Positions 45,092-54,497 of a DNA stretch of 64,000 bases are shown here, in pieces. The translations under genes and the position numbers were made by a program. The stretch's first letter is position 1. The number at the start of each line of letters is the position of its first letter. The notes beneath the pieces are model-generated. The model did not search any database, was not told where the DNA came from, and saw only the letters and a program-made list of their open reading frames with translations. The stretch comes from Candidatus Saccharimonadota bacterium (GTDB taxonomy: Bacteria; Patescibacteriota; Saccharimonadia; Saccharimonadales; Saccharimonadaceae): contig JAFRBH010000008.1 of NCBI GenBank assembly GCA_017404955.1, positions 38,941 through 102,940 on the forward strand, in the 5' to 3' direction.

Positions 45092-45921
45092 TGACGAAAG
45101 TTTTAGATGGACGAGAGCTTGCAGGTTTTATTAAGGAACGCCAAGCACATGTAGTGCGCGGAATGCGTTCGCGCAAGATTTTTCCAAAACTGGTGATTGT
45201 ACGCGATAGCGACAATCCAGTAATTGTAAAATATGTAAACTTGAAAAAACAATATGGAGAAGATATCGGTGTTGAAGTCGTTGACAAAAAAATTGATGCG
45301 GTTTCTGATTCTACAAGTTTAGCCGCTGCCAAGAAGGCTATCATTGCGGCCAATAATGACGTTTCGGTTTCTGGAATAATTGTGCAACTTCCTTTGACTG
45401 ATACTTCTTATACTGACGAAATTGTTAATTTGATTGCGCCAGAAAAAGACGTAGATGGTCTAAATCAGACTGTAGGTTTGAAACGAAAATTTGAGAGCGC
45501 TACAGCAACTGCAATCAATTGGCTGCTTGCTGGACACGGAATAGAACTGGCCAGCAAACGTGTAGCATTAGTTGGTTACGGAAGACTGGTGGGGCAACCA
45601 TTAAAACGTATTTTTGATAATTCTGGAATATCTGCCGAAGTTTTCCGCCACGATAGCGATCTATCTAAGCTTACCGATTTTGACGTAATCATTTCTGCAA
45701 CTGGCGTGCCACATCTTATTACTTCTGATATGGTTTCTAGTGGTGCAGTGATCGTTGATGCTGGGACCGCCAGCGAAGACGGCGTTTTGGTTGGCGATGT
45801 AGACGAAGTTGTGCGCGAACGTTCAGACCTTTTCGCCATCACGCCAAAAACCGGTGGTGTCGGCCCACTAACTGTCGGCGTTTTGTTTGAAGACGTAATT
45901 CAAGCGGCAGAGAAATTCTAG
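45091..45921 (+). CDS. folD: Bifunctional methylenetetrahydrofolate dehydrogenase/cyclohydrolase
   Basis: A 276-residue protein interconverting 5,10-methylene- and 10-formyl-tetrahydrofolate with NADP. Visible: the catalytic Lys region 'VKYVNLKKQYGEDIGV', 'GIIVQLPLTD', 'APEKDVDGLN', the Rossmann segment 'VALVGYGRLVGQPLKRIF' (GxGxxxG with usual SxxVG altered to RLVG) and the C-terminal 'PKTGGVGPLTVGVLFED'. It is translationally coupled to murB. It converges with the 45.9-49.2 kb gene. Confidence 0.94.
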   Translation: MTKVLDGRELAGFIKERQAHVVRGMRSRKIFPKLVIVRDSDNPVIVKYVNLKKQYGEDIGVEVVDKKIDAVSDSTSLAAAKKAIIAANNDVSVSGIIVQLPLTDTSYTDEIVNLIAPEKDVDGLNQTVGLKRKFESATATAINWLLAGHGIELASKRVALVGYGRLVGQPLKRIFDNSGISAEVFRHDSDLSKLTDFDVIISATGVPHLITSDMVSSGAVIVDAGTASEDGVLVGDVDEVVRERSDLFAITPKTGGVGPLTVGVLFEDVIQAAEKF

Positions 45922-45925
45922 AAAA

Positions 45926-48900
45926 CTACGCTCGGCCGTCGTTCATATCGTTATATTGGTCTAAGCCTTCTTGGTTCACTGGGTTACTATTATTCTTAGG
46001 GCGTCTATTTTCCGCAGCCATCCTATTCATTGCAGCGTCATAATAACGATTGGCGCCATTATCGCGAACGTTTAAACGGGTACCGTCATTATTGGTAGAT
46101 GAAGAACCGGCAATCTCCTCCAAAACTGCACGCTGGGAAGTCTTCAGACCTTGTGATAGGCGCTGGTTGTTTAGGGTATCACGGGCCATATTAAGAACGG
46201 TCTGCCGATCAGGATCGGACATAGTTGCCATGGCATCTCGATAGCGAGAGAGTTCAGCCTCATCCATATCAACCATTTTTTGCTGGGTAAGGCTATTCAC
46301 GGCACTGCCGCTATACGAGTTCATACTTCCGCCTTCTCCGTTACCAGCATTCGCCTTGGCAAATTCGAAAGTAGAGCGGGAATTGTTTTTGTACTCATTA
46401 GCGAACTTACCGTTCATGATATTCGAAGCGTAAGCCTTGCGTGCCTCTGCAGAGACATTGCCACTTGCTTCGGCATCAACCATAGCTTTATGCACAGTCT
46501 CACGCCCTTGCTCGCCTTTACCAGAGAGAACATTTTGATACGCCTCAATTGCAACATCGTCGTTATCCATAATGGCGGCAGAAAGTTGTGATCGCATTGC
46601 ATCCATGTCGTCGACATCGCCGGAGAGACGGATTTGATCTTCTCTAGCGTTAACAGTTTCTTGTCTACGTTTTGCTTGAGCTTGTGCAAGCTCAACGTCA
46701 CGAGAAATTGGTGTCAATCCAGCCTCAGCTTCAACATCTTCTCTCTGCAATCTATTAAGTGTAGCCTGTGCCCTGTATTTACGCCTGCGTTGTGCTTCTG
46801 TTAAATTCTCATCATTTTGTCCACCTCTAGCCTTAAGCCTATCAACAATTCTCTGTGCTCTTTCCTGTTCACGGTTACGGTTTCTCTCTTCCAAAATATC
46901 TTTGCGGTTGCTCTGCATATTGTTATACCAGTTAGAATTGCCAATCGCACCTTTGGTGATTCCGCCGAGACCTCTGGAAATCCCATTCCCAAGATTTGAT
47001 AGCGTTGTTCCAAGATTACCAACTGCATTAAGCGATGATTTGAGGATGCGAGGAATAAAGAAGAATGGAATGACTGTGGTGAGCGCTGCAAGAAGCTGAC
47101 CGAGGAAAAAGTCACCAGAAACATTCCAAAGAATTGCACCAGCGAACGCGCCACCACCCATTAAAAGACCGCAGATTGGGAATAGTAATAACACCGCCTT
47201 GAATGCTGACATCCATCTGTCAAATAATTTTCTCGTATTTGGCAACATATACATCACAAAAGCTAGCGGTGATATTACCACGAGAATAATAGCTGCTGCT
47301 CGACGAGCTCCAAGAATAATGAACATGAACAAGCAGGATATTATAATGCTGATGAGACCTAGCAACAATGGGAGGATAATTACTGGCAACCAAATTTCTG
47401 CTGTATAAATAGCCGCTGCTGCACCACCGATGCCGACCGCACCAGAAATAATTGTCGCGCCAATAGCGGTACCATTATTACCAACAGCTGCACCATCTGC
47501 GTTAGACATAGCCTGGCTCGCTAGATTGTCAAACATGTTCTCCATAGAAAATCCTACTATGTTCGATATATCTACTAGCAACTGACAAATAATAAACGAC
47601 AAGTTTACTAGTATCGCACCAACAATTATTTTAGGTAGCATGCGTTTGATACCATAGTTATCAATTCCGTAGCCGGTGACCTGCGATAGGATAACTAATA
47701 TCAAAATTATGACAAATACTATATTTGCAAATGACTGGAATGTCTGCCATCCTTGAAACATTGCACTACTAGTATCAAATGCGCCCACGTCAATTTCTAG
47801 GAACGGAGTAATCACATAATCGTACAAGTTTTCTGTAGTTTGACGAAGGAGCTTGATAATCGGACAAATGATCCAACCGAGAGAGCCAACACCGCCGTCG
47901 AAACATGGCTGATCATCCATTTCATCACCGCCGGTACGACTCGGTTCGATAAAGCCATCATTAACTTGAATGCCTTCTAACTCGACGCACTCCTCTTCCT
48001 TATTATCGCTAGCATTCCCATGAGACTTTAACCAGTCGATGACCTCACCAAGGGTGATATCTGCAATACTAGTACCAGTTTGAAGATCTCTTACGGTTTT
48101 TGACCTGTCAACGACAGAAAGATCTACCCATCTTACATTCCATTTTCCACCAGACCATATTGGAAGTGCTTCCTGGTTAGCATATTCAGCATCGACTTTG
48201 TCACAAGTAAATCTATTCTGTAAGTCATTCGGAATCGCCTTGTTTACGTAGTAAGTATAAAGTTCCGCCCGTTCGTCTTCTGCCAGTGCAAGTGCCGAAG
48301 CACCATTAAAGCCGGAAATTTTTGATAGAAACCTGTTTGCGCCTGTAACCTTATCTGATTCATAGTTAAACGAACCACCCGCCTCTGAATTGACCGACCC
48401 CTCTTGCGAAAATTGGAGGGTTCTAGCTTCCTGCGAAGTACAAGTCTCCGTGTCGACGCACACCCATGATCCACCCCATCTTATGCCGGCTAGTCGTGAA
48501 TTAATTTTATCAATAAGCGTCGCTGTGGTATCTTTGTCGTTCCAGCTGATTGTTTCTTTCTGGTTGCTCCATTCTATAGTGATCTGCTTACTCGGATTAT
48601 TTACGCTAAGCTTTAAATCCTTAAACCAGTTTTGAATCGCCCACCAACCGCCGCCACCGCTACCGTTGGCTCCAGTTTGGACAACTAGTGGAGACTGTCC
48701 ATCTTCTATAATTGTCAATTCAAGTGATTCACTTTGAAGGTTAGCGGTGTAATAAGGCTCATCACAGCCGGATATATTACAGTTTCTCAGGCTACGCGTC
48801 ACATTCGCTTGGATGTTAATAACGGTTTCGGTCTTATTTGGTATATACCCAGTATCAACTAGCAGGCTATTAGTACCAGCGAGATCCTGAAAAGAAACAC

Positions 48901-49219
48901 TTCTATTTCTACCAGCATAATCCAAAGCTTTTAGATACGCATCTGAACAATTAATCGACTCTGACCCAGAACCATAAAAGTCATATGATGGTAACGATTT
49001 TGTTGTCCCACCACTCAAAACTTTATCTGCTACTGTCCCACTAGTACCTCGCGTAATTGGTGTATTGACAGCGCCACCGGTAATGCATTGATACACTATA
49101 GAATTAATCCATTTTTTATTAATGGAGCCAGAGCTTGCAAAGGCCAAGCGGCTAAAAGTCGTGCCGAAAAATATCCCTAATCCTATTATGGCAACAATAA
49201 TACCTATTCGTTTTTTCAT
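45926..49219 (-). CDS. Large TrbL/VirB6-like membrane protein (type IV secretion-type)
   Basis: A 1097-residue protein with a signal peptide or anchor (about 8-28) and a 440-residue external domain with paired cysteines and many Trp/Asn. About six to seven membrane helices follow between about 505 and 760, including 'GARRAAAIILVVISPLAFVMYMLP', the loop-helix pattern of TrbL/VirB6 channel proteins. The C-terminal 340 residues are cytoplasmic, charged and Gln/Arg/Asn-rich with coiled-coil stretches. The start overlaps the stop of the upstream gene (ATGA), so the pair forms an operon. No VirB4 or VirD4 ATPase is in the window. DNA exchange or a link to a host cell are possibilities, not shown. 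Confidence 0.7.
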   Translation of the reverse strand: MKKRIGIIVAIIGLGIFFGTTFSRLAFASSGSINKKWINSIVYQCITGGAVNTPITRGTSGTVADKVLSGGTTKSLPSYDFYGSGSESINCSDAYLKALDYAGRNRSVSFQDLAGTNSLLVDTGYIPNKTETVINIQANVTRSLRNCNISGCDEPYYTANLQSESLELTIIEDGQSPLVVQTGANGSGGGGWWAIQNWFKDLKLSVNNPSKQITIEWSNQKETISWNDKDTTATLIDKINSRLAGIRWGGSWVCVDTETCTSQEARTLQFSQEGSVNSEAGGSFNYESDKVTGANRFLSKISGFNGASALALAEDERAELYTYYVNKAIPNDLQNRFTCDKVDAEYANQEALPIWSGGKWNVRWVDLSVVDRSKTVRDLQTGTSIADITLGEVIDWLKSHGNASDNKEEECVELEGIQVNDGFIEPSRTGGDEMDDQPCFDGGVGSLGWIICPIIKLLRQTTENLYDYVITPFLEIDVGAFDTSSAMFQGWQTFQSFANIVFVIILILVILSQVTGYGIDNYGIKRMLPKIIVGAILVNLSFIICQLLVDISNIVGFSMENMFDNLASQAMSNADGAAVGNNGTAIGATIISGAVGIGGAAAAIYTAEIWLPVIILPLLLGLISIIISCLFMFIILGARRAAAIILVVISPLAFVMYMLPNTRKLFDRWMSAFKAVLLLFPICGLLMGGGAFAGAILWNVSGDFFLGQLLAALTTVIPFFFIPRILKSSLNAVGNLGTTLSNLGNGISRGLGGITKGAIGNSNWYNNMQSNRKDILEERNRNREQERAQRIVDRLKARGGQNDENLTEAQRRRKYRAQATLNRLQREDVEAEAGLTPISRDVELAQAQAKRRQETVNAREDQIRLSGDVDDMDAMRSQLSAAIMDNDDVAIEAYQNVLSGKGEQGRETVHKAMVDAEASGNVSAEARKAYASNIMNGKFANEYKNNSRSTFEFAKANAGNGEGGSMNSYSGSAVNSLTQQKMVDMDEAELSRYRDAMATMSDPDRQTVLNMARDTLNNQRLSQGLKTSQRAVLEEIAGSSSTNNDGTRLNVRDNGANRYYDAAMNRMAAENRRPKNNSNPVNQEGLDQYNDMNDGRA

Positions 49220-50469
49220 ATATCAGCCTCTTCTTCCATTTCCTCTATTAGGTTAAAAATATCGGCGTATGCCACCTGTATTGGCACCATAGCATTTTCA
49301 CGCATGTTATTTTTAATCTCTTCCGACAAAACATATTCGCTCAAATTTTCTGGAGTCAAAATAAATTCGTTGAAAACATCTTCTTTACACGTTGGCTGGC
49401 CATTGTCATTCAAGCAGCCCTCTGAATCTAACTGCTCAATCGTACTAAGCCAGTTGCGTAAGAAAGTTTGTTTGGCAGACATATAATCTTGTATCACAAA
49501 GTTTACCTCATTATAACCTTTAGAAATAAGATCGATCTGACTGTTTGCAGCATCTACGCCATTCTCTTTGTAGATTTCTAATACTTTACTTGCATCAGGA
49601 TTATCTACTGAAGAAAAAGAGTAAAAATATATCGATGGATAAGCTAAAGACTCTGCGCTAACCAGTTCAGAACTATAAATATCAGTAAAGCTTTTCCATT
49701 TATTTTCTAGATCGTTGAAGTAACTACTCCTATCATCTGAAAAAGGCTTGAGTAACTGCTCTTCTGCATATATCGCAGTAGGGCCTTCTATCATGTACGC
49801 GTTCCAAGTCTTTTTGAATGATTCCTCTGTTCCACTGTCATTGCCATAGAACAAGTAGCTCAAATAATCTTCAAAAGCAGCTCTTATTTGGGCCGCTGAT
49901 ACCTGAGTAGTAATCGGTGCTTCCACCTTCTCTCTCCTCGGTGCCGCCACCAGCACTACCACAATCACCACCACTAGTATCAAGGCTAGCGCTCCGCCAA
50001 CAATTCCACCGATGCGTAACATTCTGCGCTTTCTCCTAGTCTCTGGATCGAGCCCATCTACACTCTCCCCCCTGGCGGCAATCATGCTCCCTGTGACATC
50101 ATTGTCCTTATCGCCTCTACTCTTTCTGAAAAACAGCCCCTTAGATTCCGGAATTAAAATCGAGCCATCTGGCTCAGCACGGTCAAATTTGTGTTTAGAA
50201 AATACTGAAGTCCCGGTTTCGGACTGGTTTTTACTGTTCAAACTATCCATGGTTCTGGAAACATTTGCCCCAGTAGACAAGTTTTCAGCACCAAGTGTGC
50301 CTGGCATCTTCTGATCGGAAGCTGGGGTGCCAGCTGGAGCGGAATCAGTACCAGAAGAAAAAACTGGGCTCGCACCAGAATTAGCGCCTGCAGATACAGA
50401 CGATGGATTCTGACCTTCTTGCCCACCACCTGGGGTACCACCCAGAGGGGATGTTTGTTTTGGATCCAT
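49216..50469 (-). CDS. Single-pass membrane protein with disordered N-terminus, partner of the TrbL-like protein
   Basis: A 417-residue protein. About 150 residues rich in Gly, Pro, Ser and Thr (start 'MDPKQTSPLGGTPGGGQEG') are cytoplasmic and probably disordered. One transmembrane helix follows at about 155-180 ('RIGGIVGGALALILVVVIVV'). The rest is a helical, acidic external domain with one CLNDNGQPTC disulfide-like loop. It ends with TGA inside ATGA, coupling it to the TrbL-like gene. The start was chosen at 50469, 10 nt after TATAAT (50480-50485). Family unknown; context suggests a secretion accessory. Confidence 0.65.
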   Translation of the reverse strand: MDPKQTSPLGGTPGGGQEGQNPSSVSAGANSGASPVFSSGTDSAPAGTPASDQKMPGTLGAENLSTGANVSRTMDSLNSKNQSETGTSVFSKHKFDRAEPDGSILIPESKGLFFRKSRGDKDNDVTGSMIAARGESVDGLDPETRRKRRMLRIGGIVGGALALILVVVIVVVLVAAPRREKVEAPITTQVSAAQIRAAFEDYLSYLFYGNDSGTEESFKKTWNAYMIEGPTAIYAEEQLLKPFSDDRSSYFNDLENKWKSFTDIYSSELVSAESLAYPSIYFYSFSSVDNPDASKVLEIYKENGVDAANSQIDLISKGYNEVNFVIQDYMSAKQTFLRNWLSTIEQLDSEGCLNDNGQPTCKEDVFNEFILTPENLSEYVLSEEIKNNMRENAMVPIQVAYADIFNLIEEMEEEADI

Positions 50470-50521
50470 ACCTGGGAAAATTATATCATAAGCGGAATAA
50501 AATGTACAGATTTTTTTCATC

Positions 50522-50561
50522 AAAAAGTCCTCCCGAAAACGAAGTTCGAGAGGACTTTTTT
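50522..50561 (-). terminator. Terminator of the surface-protein gene
   Basis: AAAAAGTCCTC pairs with GAGGACTTTTT, with a CGAA/TTCG inner stem and T runs on both strands. It lies about 60 nt after the stop at 50622 and is likely bidirectional. Confidence 0.8.
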
Positions 50562-50621
50562 AGGTAAAGTTGTTAGCACCTACCTAGTCTCCCGCCCAAA
50601 AGTGCATCTAGAGGCGGTCAA

Positions 50622-51917
50622 TTAGCGTAGAGATTTACGGCTAGCAATGATGTAACCGAGACCAGAGATACCAGCAATACCAGCTACGGTTGCAATGATA
50701 GCAGCGGTAGGACCAGTAGAAGGCATAGTCTTTCTGTCATCGGTGTGTGGGTTAACTGGAGTATCTTTACAACCTTCAGTTTTCTTAGTCATAACAAATG
50801 CATTGTCCTGAAGAGTAGTTTGACCAACGCCAACCTGACCCCAGTTCACAAGTTTGTTAGTGCCACAAACCATGCTCTTGTCTACAACTTTAGCACGGAA
50901 GCGAATGTAAGCATCGCCACCTGCATCGTAACCACCGATGTTGATACCGGTAGTAGTAATAGTGTCATCAGTGTTTATGATACCATTTGGGTTAGTAGTA
51001 TTGTAAAGCTTAGTAGTACCAGCGATATATTCCATGTTGTTTGGAAGAATATCTTTAACCATTACGTTGCCAACGTGTTCAGTAGAATCGTTTTTGTAAT
51101 GGATCTGGTATTCAACGGTGTCGCCGATATTAGCTTCGACAGTGTCTTTGAAGGACTTGTTTTCATCGCCAATTCTGCGAACGGTTTTCTCAACAGTATA
51201 AGAGTTGTTAAGATAAACAGCCTTTACACGAATAGTAGTGTAAGAAGCATATTTGAAACAACCAGGAACGTTACCATCGAGGGCATTGTAACCGATTTTT
51301 GCGCCTGAGCTAGTGATAATGTTATCGGAAAGTTGAATGCCACCATTGGCACCGATACCGTTGTTTTCAAAGAGAGCAGAACCCTCAATGTAGTCTAGGT
51401 AGAAAGCTTGGCCATCAGCGCTCTTGAATACGACGTCATCATAAACACGAGTAGGATCAGCGTTAGAAGAGTCGATAGAGCCCTGGACGGAAAGCTGAGT
51501 ACCAGCAACAGTAGGAAGAGTAAAGTGAAGGGTAGTATCCTTAGCAACTTTCTCATTTGGGTTGTTGTTGTGAGCGTAGATACGGATAAGATATTCTTTA
51601 CCGTCTTCTACAGTAATTTCGTTAGCATTCCAAACTTGGTTACCATCATTGATACCAGTGTTTAGACGTGCGCCAACGAAGTTTCTTTCATCACCAGCGA
51701 TAGCTGGGTTATTGGTGATAGAGTTAAAAGTAACTTTGTCACCAAGAGATGGAGTAATAGTACAATTGGTAAGATTTGCACTACAGTTAGATAGAGTGTA
51801 AAGGGTACGAGTACCATTTACGTTGTCGCCCCAAGCCATAACAGTAGGAGCAGCATTCACGCCGACGACAGCAGCAGCGGCCAAGACAGCGGAAGCAGAT
51901 TTGATAACTTTATTCAT
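50622..51917 (-). CDS. Cell-surface protein with DUF11-like domain and sortase-type C-terminus
   Basis: A 431-residue protein with a signal peptide (about 1-30, cleavage after an Ala-rich stretch ending 'PTVMA'), a long beta-rich external region rich in Asn and Thr, and a DUF11-like domain at about 260-385 ('GDTVEYQIHYKNDSTEHVGNVMVKDILP' type). The C-terminal anchor is 'MPSTGP', then a hydrophobic helix, then 'SRKSLR', matching the LPxTG layout with Met for Leu. It is therefore probably attached covalently to the wall by a sortase; no sortase gene is in the window. AAAGGAG lies 8 nt before the ATG. Confidence 0.82.
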   Translation of the reverse strand: MNKVIKSASAVLAAAAVVGVNAAPTVMAWGDNVNGTRTLYTLSNCSANLTNCTITPSLGDKVTFNSITNNPAIAGDERNFVGARLNTGINDGNQVWNANEITVEDGKEYLIRIYAHNNNPNEKVAKDTTLHFTLPTVAGTQLSVQGSIDSSNADPTRVYDDVVFKSADGQAFYLDYIEGSALFENNGIGANGGIQLSDNIITSSGAKIGYNALDGNVPGCFKYASYTTIRVKAVYLNNSYTVEKTVRRIGDENKSFKDTVEANIGDTVEYQIHYKNDSTEHVGNVMVKDILPNNMEYIAGTTKLYNTTNPNGIINTDDTITTTGINIGGYDAGGDAYIRFRAKVVDKSMVCGTNKLVNWGQVGVGQTTLQDNAFVMTKKTEGCKDTPVNPHTDDRKTMPSTGPTAAIIATVAGIAGISGLGYIIASRKSLR

Positions 51918-52158
51918 ATTAAAATCTCCTTTCAAAAGATTCTATAGTTAGTTGATTAGTTAGCTTAAATTGATATTGAATTGCAATAATTACGATGCCG
52001 TAAAAATTACAAAAATCGCTCACTTTACAACTTTTTTGCTAGCCGAATTTTTAATTTTCGTCTTAACCATTGTCGCGATCGGTGACGTCAAATTCCAAAT
52101 CGAACTTCGACGGCGAACGAGTAAAATCGAATCGTCTCAGATGCAAATCATGTAATCT
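51918..52158 (-). other. Upstream region of the surface-protein gene
   Basis: About 240 nt without a gene. The part next to the start holds the Shine-Dalgarno. The rest is AT-rich, then becomes GC-richer towards the 52.2 kb gene. I see no clean -35/-10 pair; the promoter of the surface protein must lie here. Confidence 0.4.
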
Positions 52159-52181
52159 CCGGCGGCTGGTAGGGCCGCCGG
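52159..52181. terminator. GC-rich hairpin after the 52.2-53.9 kb gene
   Basis: A perfect 8-bp stem CCGGCGGC/GCCGCCGG with a 7-nt loop, 25 nt after the stop of the minus-strand gene. No T run follows on either strand, so it may stabilise the mRNA end rather than terminate. Confidence 0.5.
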
Positions 52182-52205
52182 AAATAAAGTGCTTGTGTGC
52201 TGTGC

Positions 52206-53852
52206 TTAATCCTCAGCGGAAGGGGCAGACATACTGCCATTGTGGTCTCCTTCTGATGCAGGCTCGCTACTGCTACTGCTACTTGAGCTTGAAGAGCTAC
52301 TTGAACTCGGCTGCGAGTAGTGGTTTTCATGCTGCTCTATCGGAGCAGTTGCAGGAGGAGTTCCTCCATCAGCAGCGTCCGCTGCCGGACCAGGGTCGTA
52401 TGCGGGAGCCGCCCCGTTATTCACGGTCGAGCTGTTGCCCTGCTGATACTGGCTTCCTTCGACGGTATCCGACTTGGAGTTACCCATGTCGGGCTTATAG
52501 GTGCCAGGACCAGGATCATCGTTCGGACCCCCGCCAACGTTCGCGTTGCCCTGATACCTTGGGTCCTCTGAAGGACTCTTGGTTTCAGGCCCGTTCGGCG
52601 GGTTAACCGGTGTATTAGGGTTGCTCGGAGTATTGTTTGAGGAGCTTCCACCACCAGGATTTATCCATACGGTCTGTACCGGGATATACTCGTCAGTGCG
52701 ACGATATATCTTTCTTTTGACCGGCGGCTTCTTGGATACTGTCGGGTTCAGCACCTCCGCCCGCTTGTCTCGCTCATTGATACCAAAGTATAGAGCGACT
52801 TTCCCCGTCTTGGTATAGAACGGGAATACCAAACTTGCGAGCGTTTCCGGATAGTCCGCGCGAGTGGTTACGCGCGTACTATTAAAATCTGTGGCTACAA
52901 GGTGCGAGTGGTCGCCGGCCTTCGCCTTCAAAACCTGCACCCTTGCGTCTCTCGGAAGCAACATCATGATATAGCTTATGACGTATTTCTGAAAGTTGCC
53001 ATTCGTGTAGTATTCACCGTTGATCTTGGTGAGCCACACGTTGGCCCCCTTGCCGTCTTTGCGAGATTCTTCGGCGATGTCGAGGAATTCTCTGCCAGCT
53101 ACCCAGTTTTCAGAGACTGTAGAATAGTCTGCAATCTTCTGCTCACCGAGCATCCGGATTCCGTCCTCGGCCAATACATAGCTGCCGAGAATTTCATCAA
53201 AAAGTTCCCAACGTTGCGCGTCGATCTCTTCCTCTGAGAAAGCAACTTTCTGATTCCGCCCTGCGGCAAGAATCTTCTTAACCTGCTCCTCATTGAGGTT
53301 GAAAGGAAAGCTAACAGCATCATCGATGGGGTTCTTATTGAGACCCATCTCAACTGTAGCTTTCGGCCTTGCTTCGTCGGTGCTCATGAGAGACCTGTCG
53401 TACAGCAGATGTACGTATTCGCCTTCTTCCGTAACTTTCCAGTTATGGAGTTTATCCCCATAGGTCTGGTAGAAAGCCTTTACAAGGTCAGCGTCGACAT
53501 CAGGCTGCTCTTTCAAAAACTCCTCAAAAGCGTGAAGCTCTTCTTCTGTTGCGATGTCCTTGTATGCAAGTTCATCGACATCCGGAGCCTCGTCTTTTGA
53601 GACTGAAAGAAGCGTAACCTCCGCCGCCACAACTTCCTCGGCTGCCTCTTCGTCATCAAGCTCAGTTTTCACCGGCTCAGTGACGTCAGGCGTCTTGGTG
53701 TCTACAGTTACTTCCGCTTTCGCGGTTTCAGTCGCTGTTGCGACTGCGACATATTCAGTTGTGTCAGCCTTGGGAAGGTAGGACCATACCCCAAAACTGA
53801 GTGCCGCAACTCCCAGCAAGGAGAGCGCTACTGTTGCTATTTTTTTCAGCAT
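52206..53852 (-). CDS. Secreted or membrane-anchored protein with Ser-rich tail, unknown function
   Basis: A 548-residue protein: an N-terminal helix (about 5-25), an acidic/Thr/Val linker (30-80) and a folded region (about 90-385) with 'FAFEEFLKEQPDVDADLVKAF'-like helices and a beta part ('GKVALYFGINERDK'). A disordered C-terminus rich in Pro, Gly, Asn and Asp follows ('NPNTPVNPPNGP'), with a run of 14 serines encoded by mixed codons. It is the second gene of an operon with 53869-54288. A strong AAGGGGGG site precedes the ATG. I do not recognise it; the architecture fits a surface-exposed protein. Codon use is GC-richer than in most neighbours. Confidence 0.65.
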   Translation of the reverse strand: MLKKIATVALSLLGVAALSFGVWSYLPKADTTEYVAVATATETAKAEVTVDTKTPDVTEPVKTELDDEEAAEEVVAAEVTLLSVSKDEAPDVDELAYKDIATEEELHAFEEFLKEQPDVDADLVKAFYQTYGDKLHNWKVTEEGEYVHLLYDRSLMSTDEARPKATVEMGLNKNPIDDAVSFPFNLNEEQVKKILAAGRNQKVAFSEEEIDAQRWELFDEILGSYVLAEDGIRMLGEQKIADYSTVSENWVAGREFLDIAEESRKDGKGANVWLTKINGEYYTNGNFQKYVISYIMMLLPRDARVQVLKAKAGDHSHLVATDFNSTRVTTRADYPETLASLVFPFYTKTGKVALYFGINERDKRAEVLNPTVSKKPPVKRKIYRRTDEYIPVQTVWINPGGGSSSNNTPSNPNTPVNPPNGPETKSPSEDPRYQGNANVGGGPNDDPGPGTYKPDMGNSKSDTVEGSQYQQGNSSTVNNGAAPAYDPGPAADAADGGTPPATAPIEQHENHYSQPSSSSSSSSSSSSSSEPASEGDHNGSMSAPSAED

Positions 53853-53868
53853 AATCTATCCCCCCTTT

Positions 53869-54288
53869 CTAGGATGTTGCTGAAATTTCTCTGTATCTAC
53901 CAACTGTAACAGCTATCACAATGAAGAATAACGGAAACAGCAAAAGCTTCAGTTCAGAGAACTTCGGCCCTGTCTTGTCCCATCCTCTTGCGATCGCCAT
54001 CAGCATCATTGCGCCATTCAGCACAAGAAGCGCTACCCACGAATAACTGCGGTGAACGCCCTCCTTGTTCATAATGGCAAGGATCCCTATCGCAAAGACG
54101 ATGATCAGTGCCACCACCTTCGAGATTGCAGCAAGGAACGCCAGCGCTATTCCGATTACGATGTAGCCAATATAGCCCTTGATTCCTATGCCGCCGGCAC
54201 GGTTTCCTTCTGTTTTTGATGCCGTGTCAGCCTGTAAGGCTGATATGAGTACGCAGCAGATCGCTGCCAGGTAAAATCCCAGATCCAT
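53869..54288 (-). CDS. Small polytopic membrane protein, unknown function
   Basis: A 139-residue protein with four predicted helices (about 5-20, 37-55, 57-72, 82-98, with a last segment about 115-130). The loop 'DTASKTEGNRAGGIGIKG' and 'ARGWDKTGPKFSELK' are the only polar parts. AAGGAGG lies 6 nt before the ATG. It is the first gene of the operon whose leader carries the structured RNA at 54336-54491. Not recognised; its place suggests it belongs with the secreted protein that follows. Confidence 0.65.
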   Translation of the reverse strand: MDLGFYLAAICCVLISALQADTASKTEGNRAGGIGIKGYIGYIVIGIALAFLAAISKVVALIIVFAIGILAIMNKEGVHRSYSWVALLVLNGAMMLMAIARGWDKTGPKFSELKLLLFPLFFIVIAVTVGRYREISATS

Positions 54289-54335
54289 AATTATCCTCCT
54301 TGTTTTTTGTGTATTGTAACCTTAGTTATTGTTTT

Positions 54336-54366
54336 ATATAAAAACAGGAGGCTACCAACCCTCCTG
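54336..54366 (-). terminator. Intrinsic terminator within the 54.3-54.5 kb leader
   Basis: CAGGAGG pairs with CCTCCTG around an 8-nt loop, followed on the minus strand by TTTTTATAT. It lies between the promoter at 54498-54526 and the gene starting at 54288, so it could act as an attenuator or end a small RNA. Confidence 0.75.
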
Positions 54367-54491
54367 ATTGAAGAGTTGATAGACCACTATGGGCCTAAAA
54401 GCACACACCAGATACGTTTGTATCTGGGATGATTCGATTTTAATGGTCGTCTAGATGCAGGTGGTGCTTCAACAACTCTCCCACATAGACT
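54340..54491 (-). ncRNA. Candidate structured leader RNA or small RNA
   Basis: About 150 nt transcribed from a consensus promoter and ending at an intrinsic terminator. Visible pairing: an 8-bp hairpin CCAGATAC/GTATCTGG with a 4-nt loop (54408-54427). Two crossing helices can form: 54480-54488 with 54387-54393 (CTATG-bulge-GGG with CCCATAG) and 54472-54479 with 54372-54379 (AGAGTTG with CAACTCT). The order a-b-a'-b' is a pseudoknot. It matches no class I recognise (tmRNA, SRP RNA and 6S features are absent). It could be a riboswitch-like leader for the downstream operon or an independent sRNA. Confidence 0.5.
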
Positions 54492-54497
54492 ACCTAC

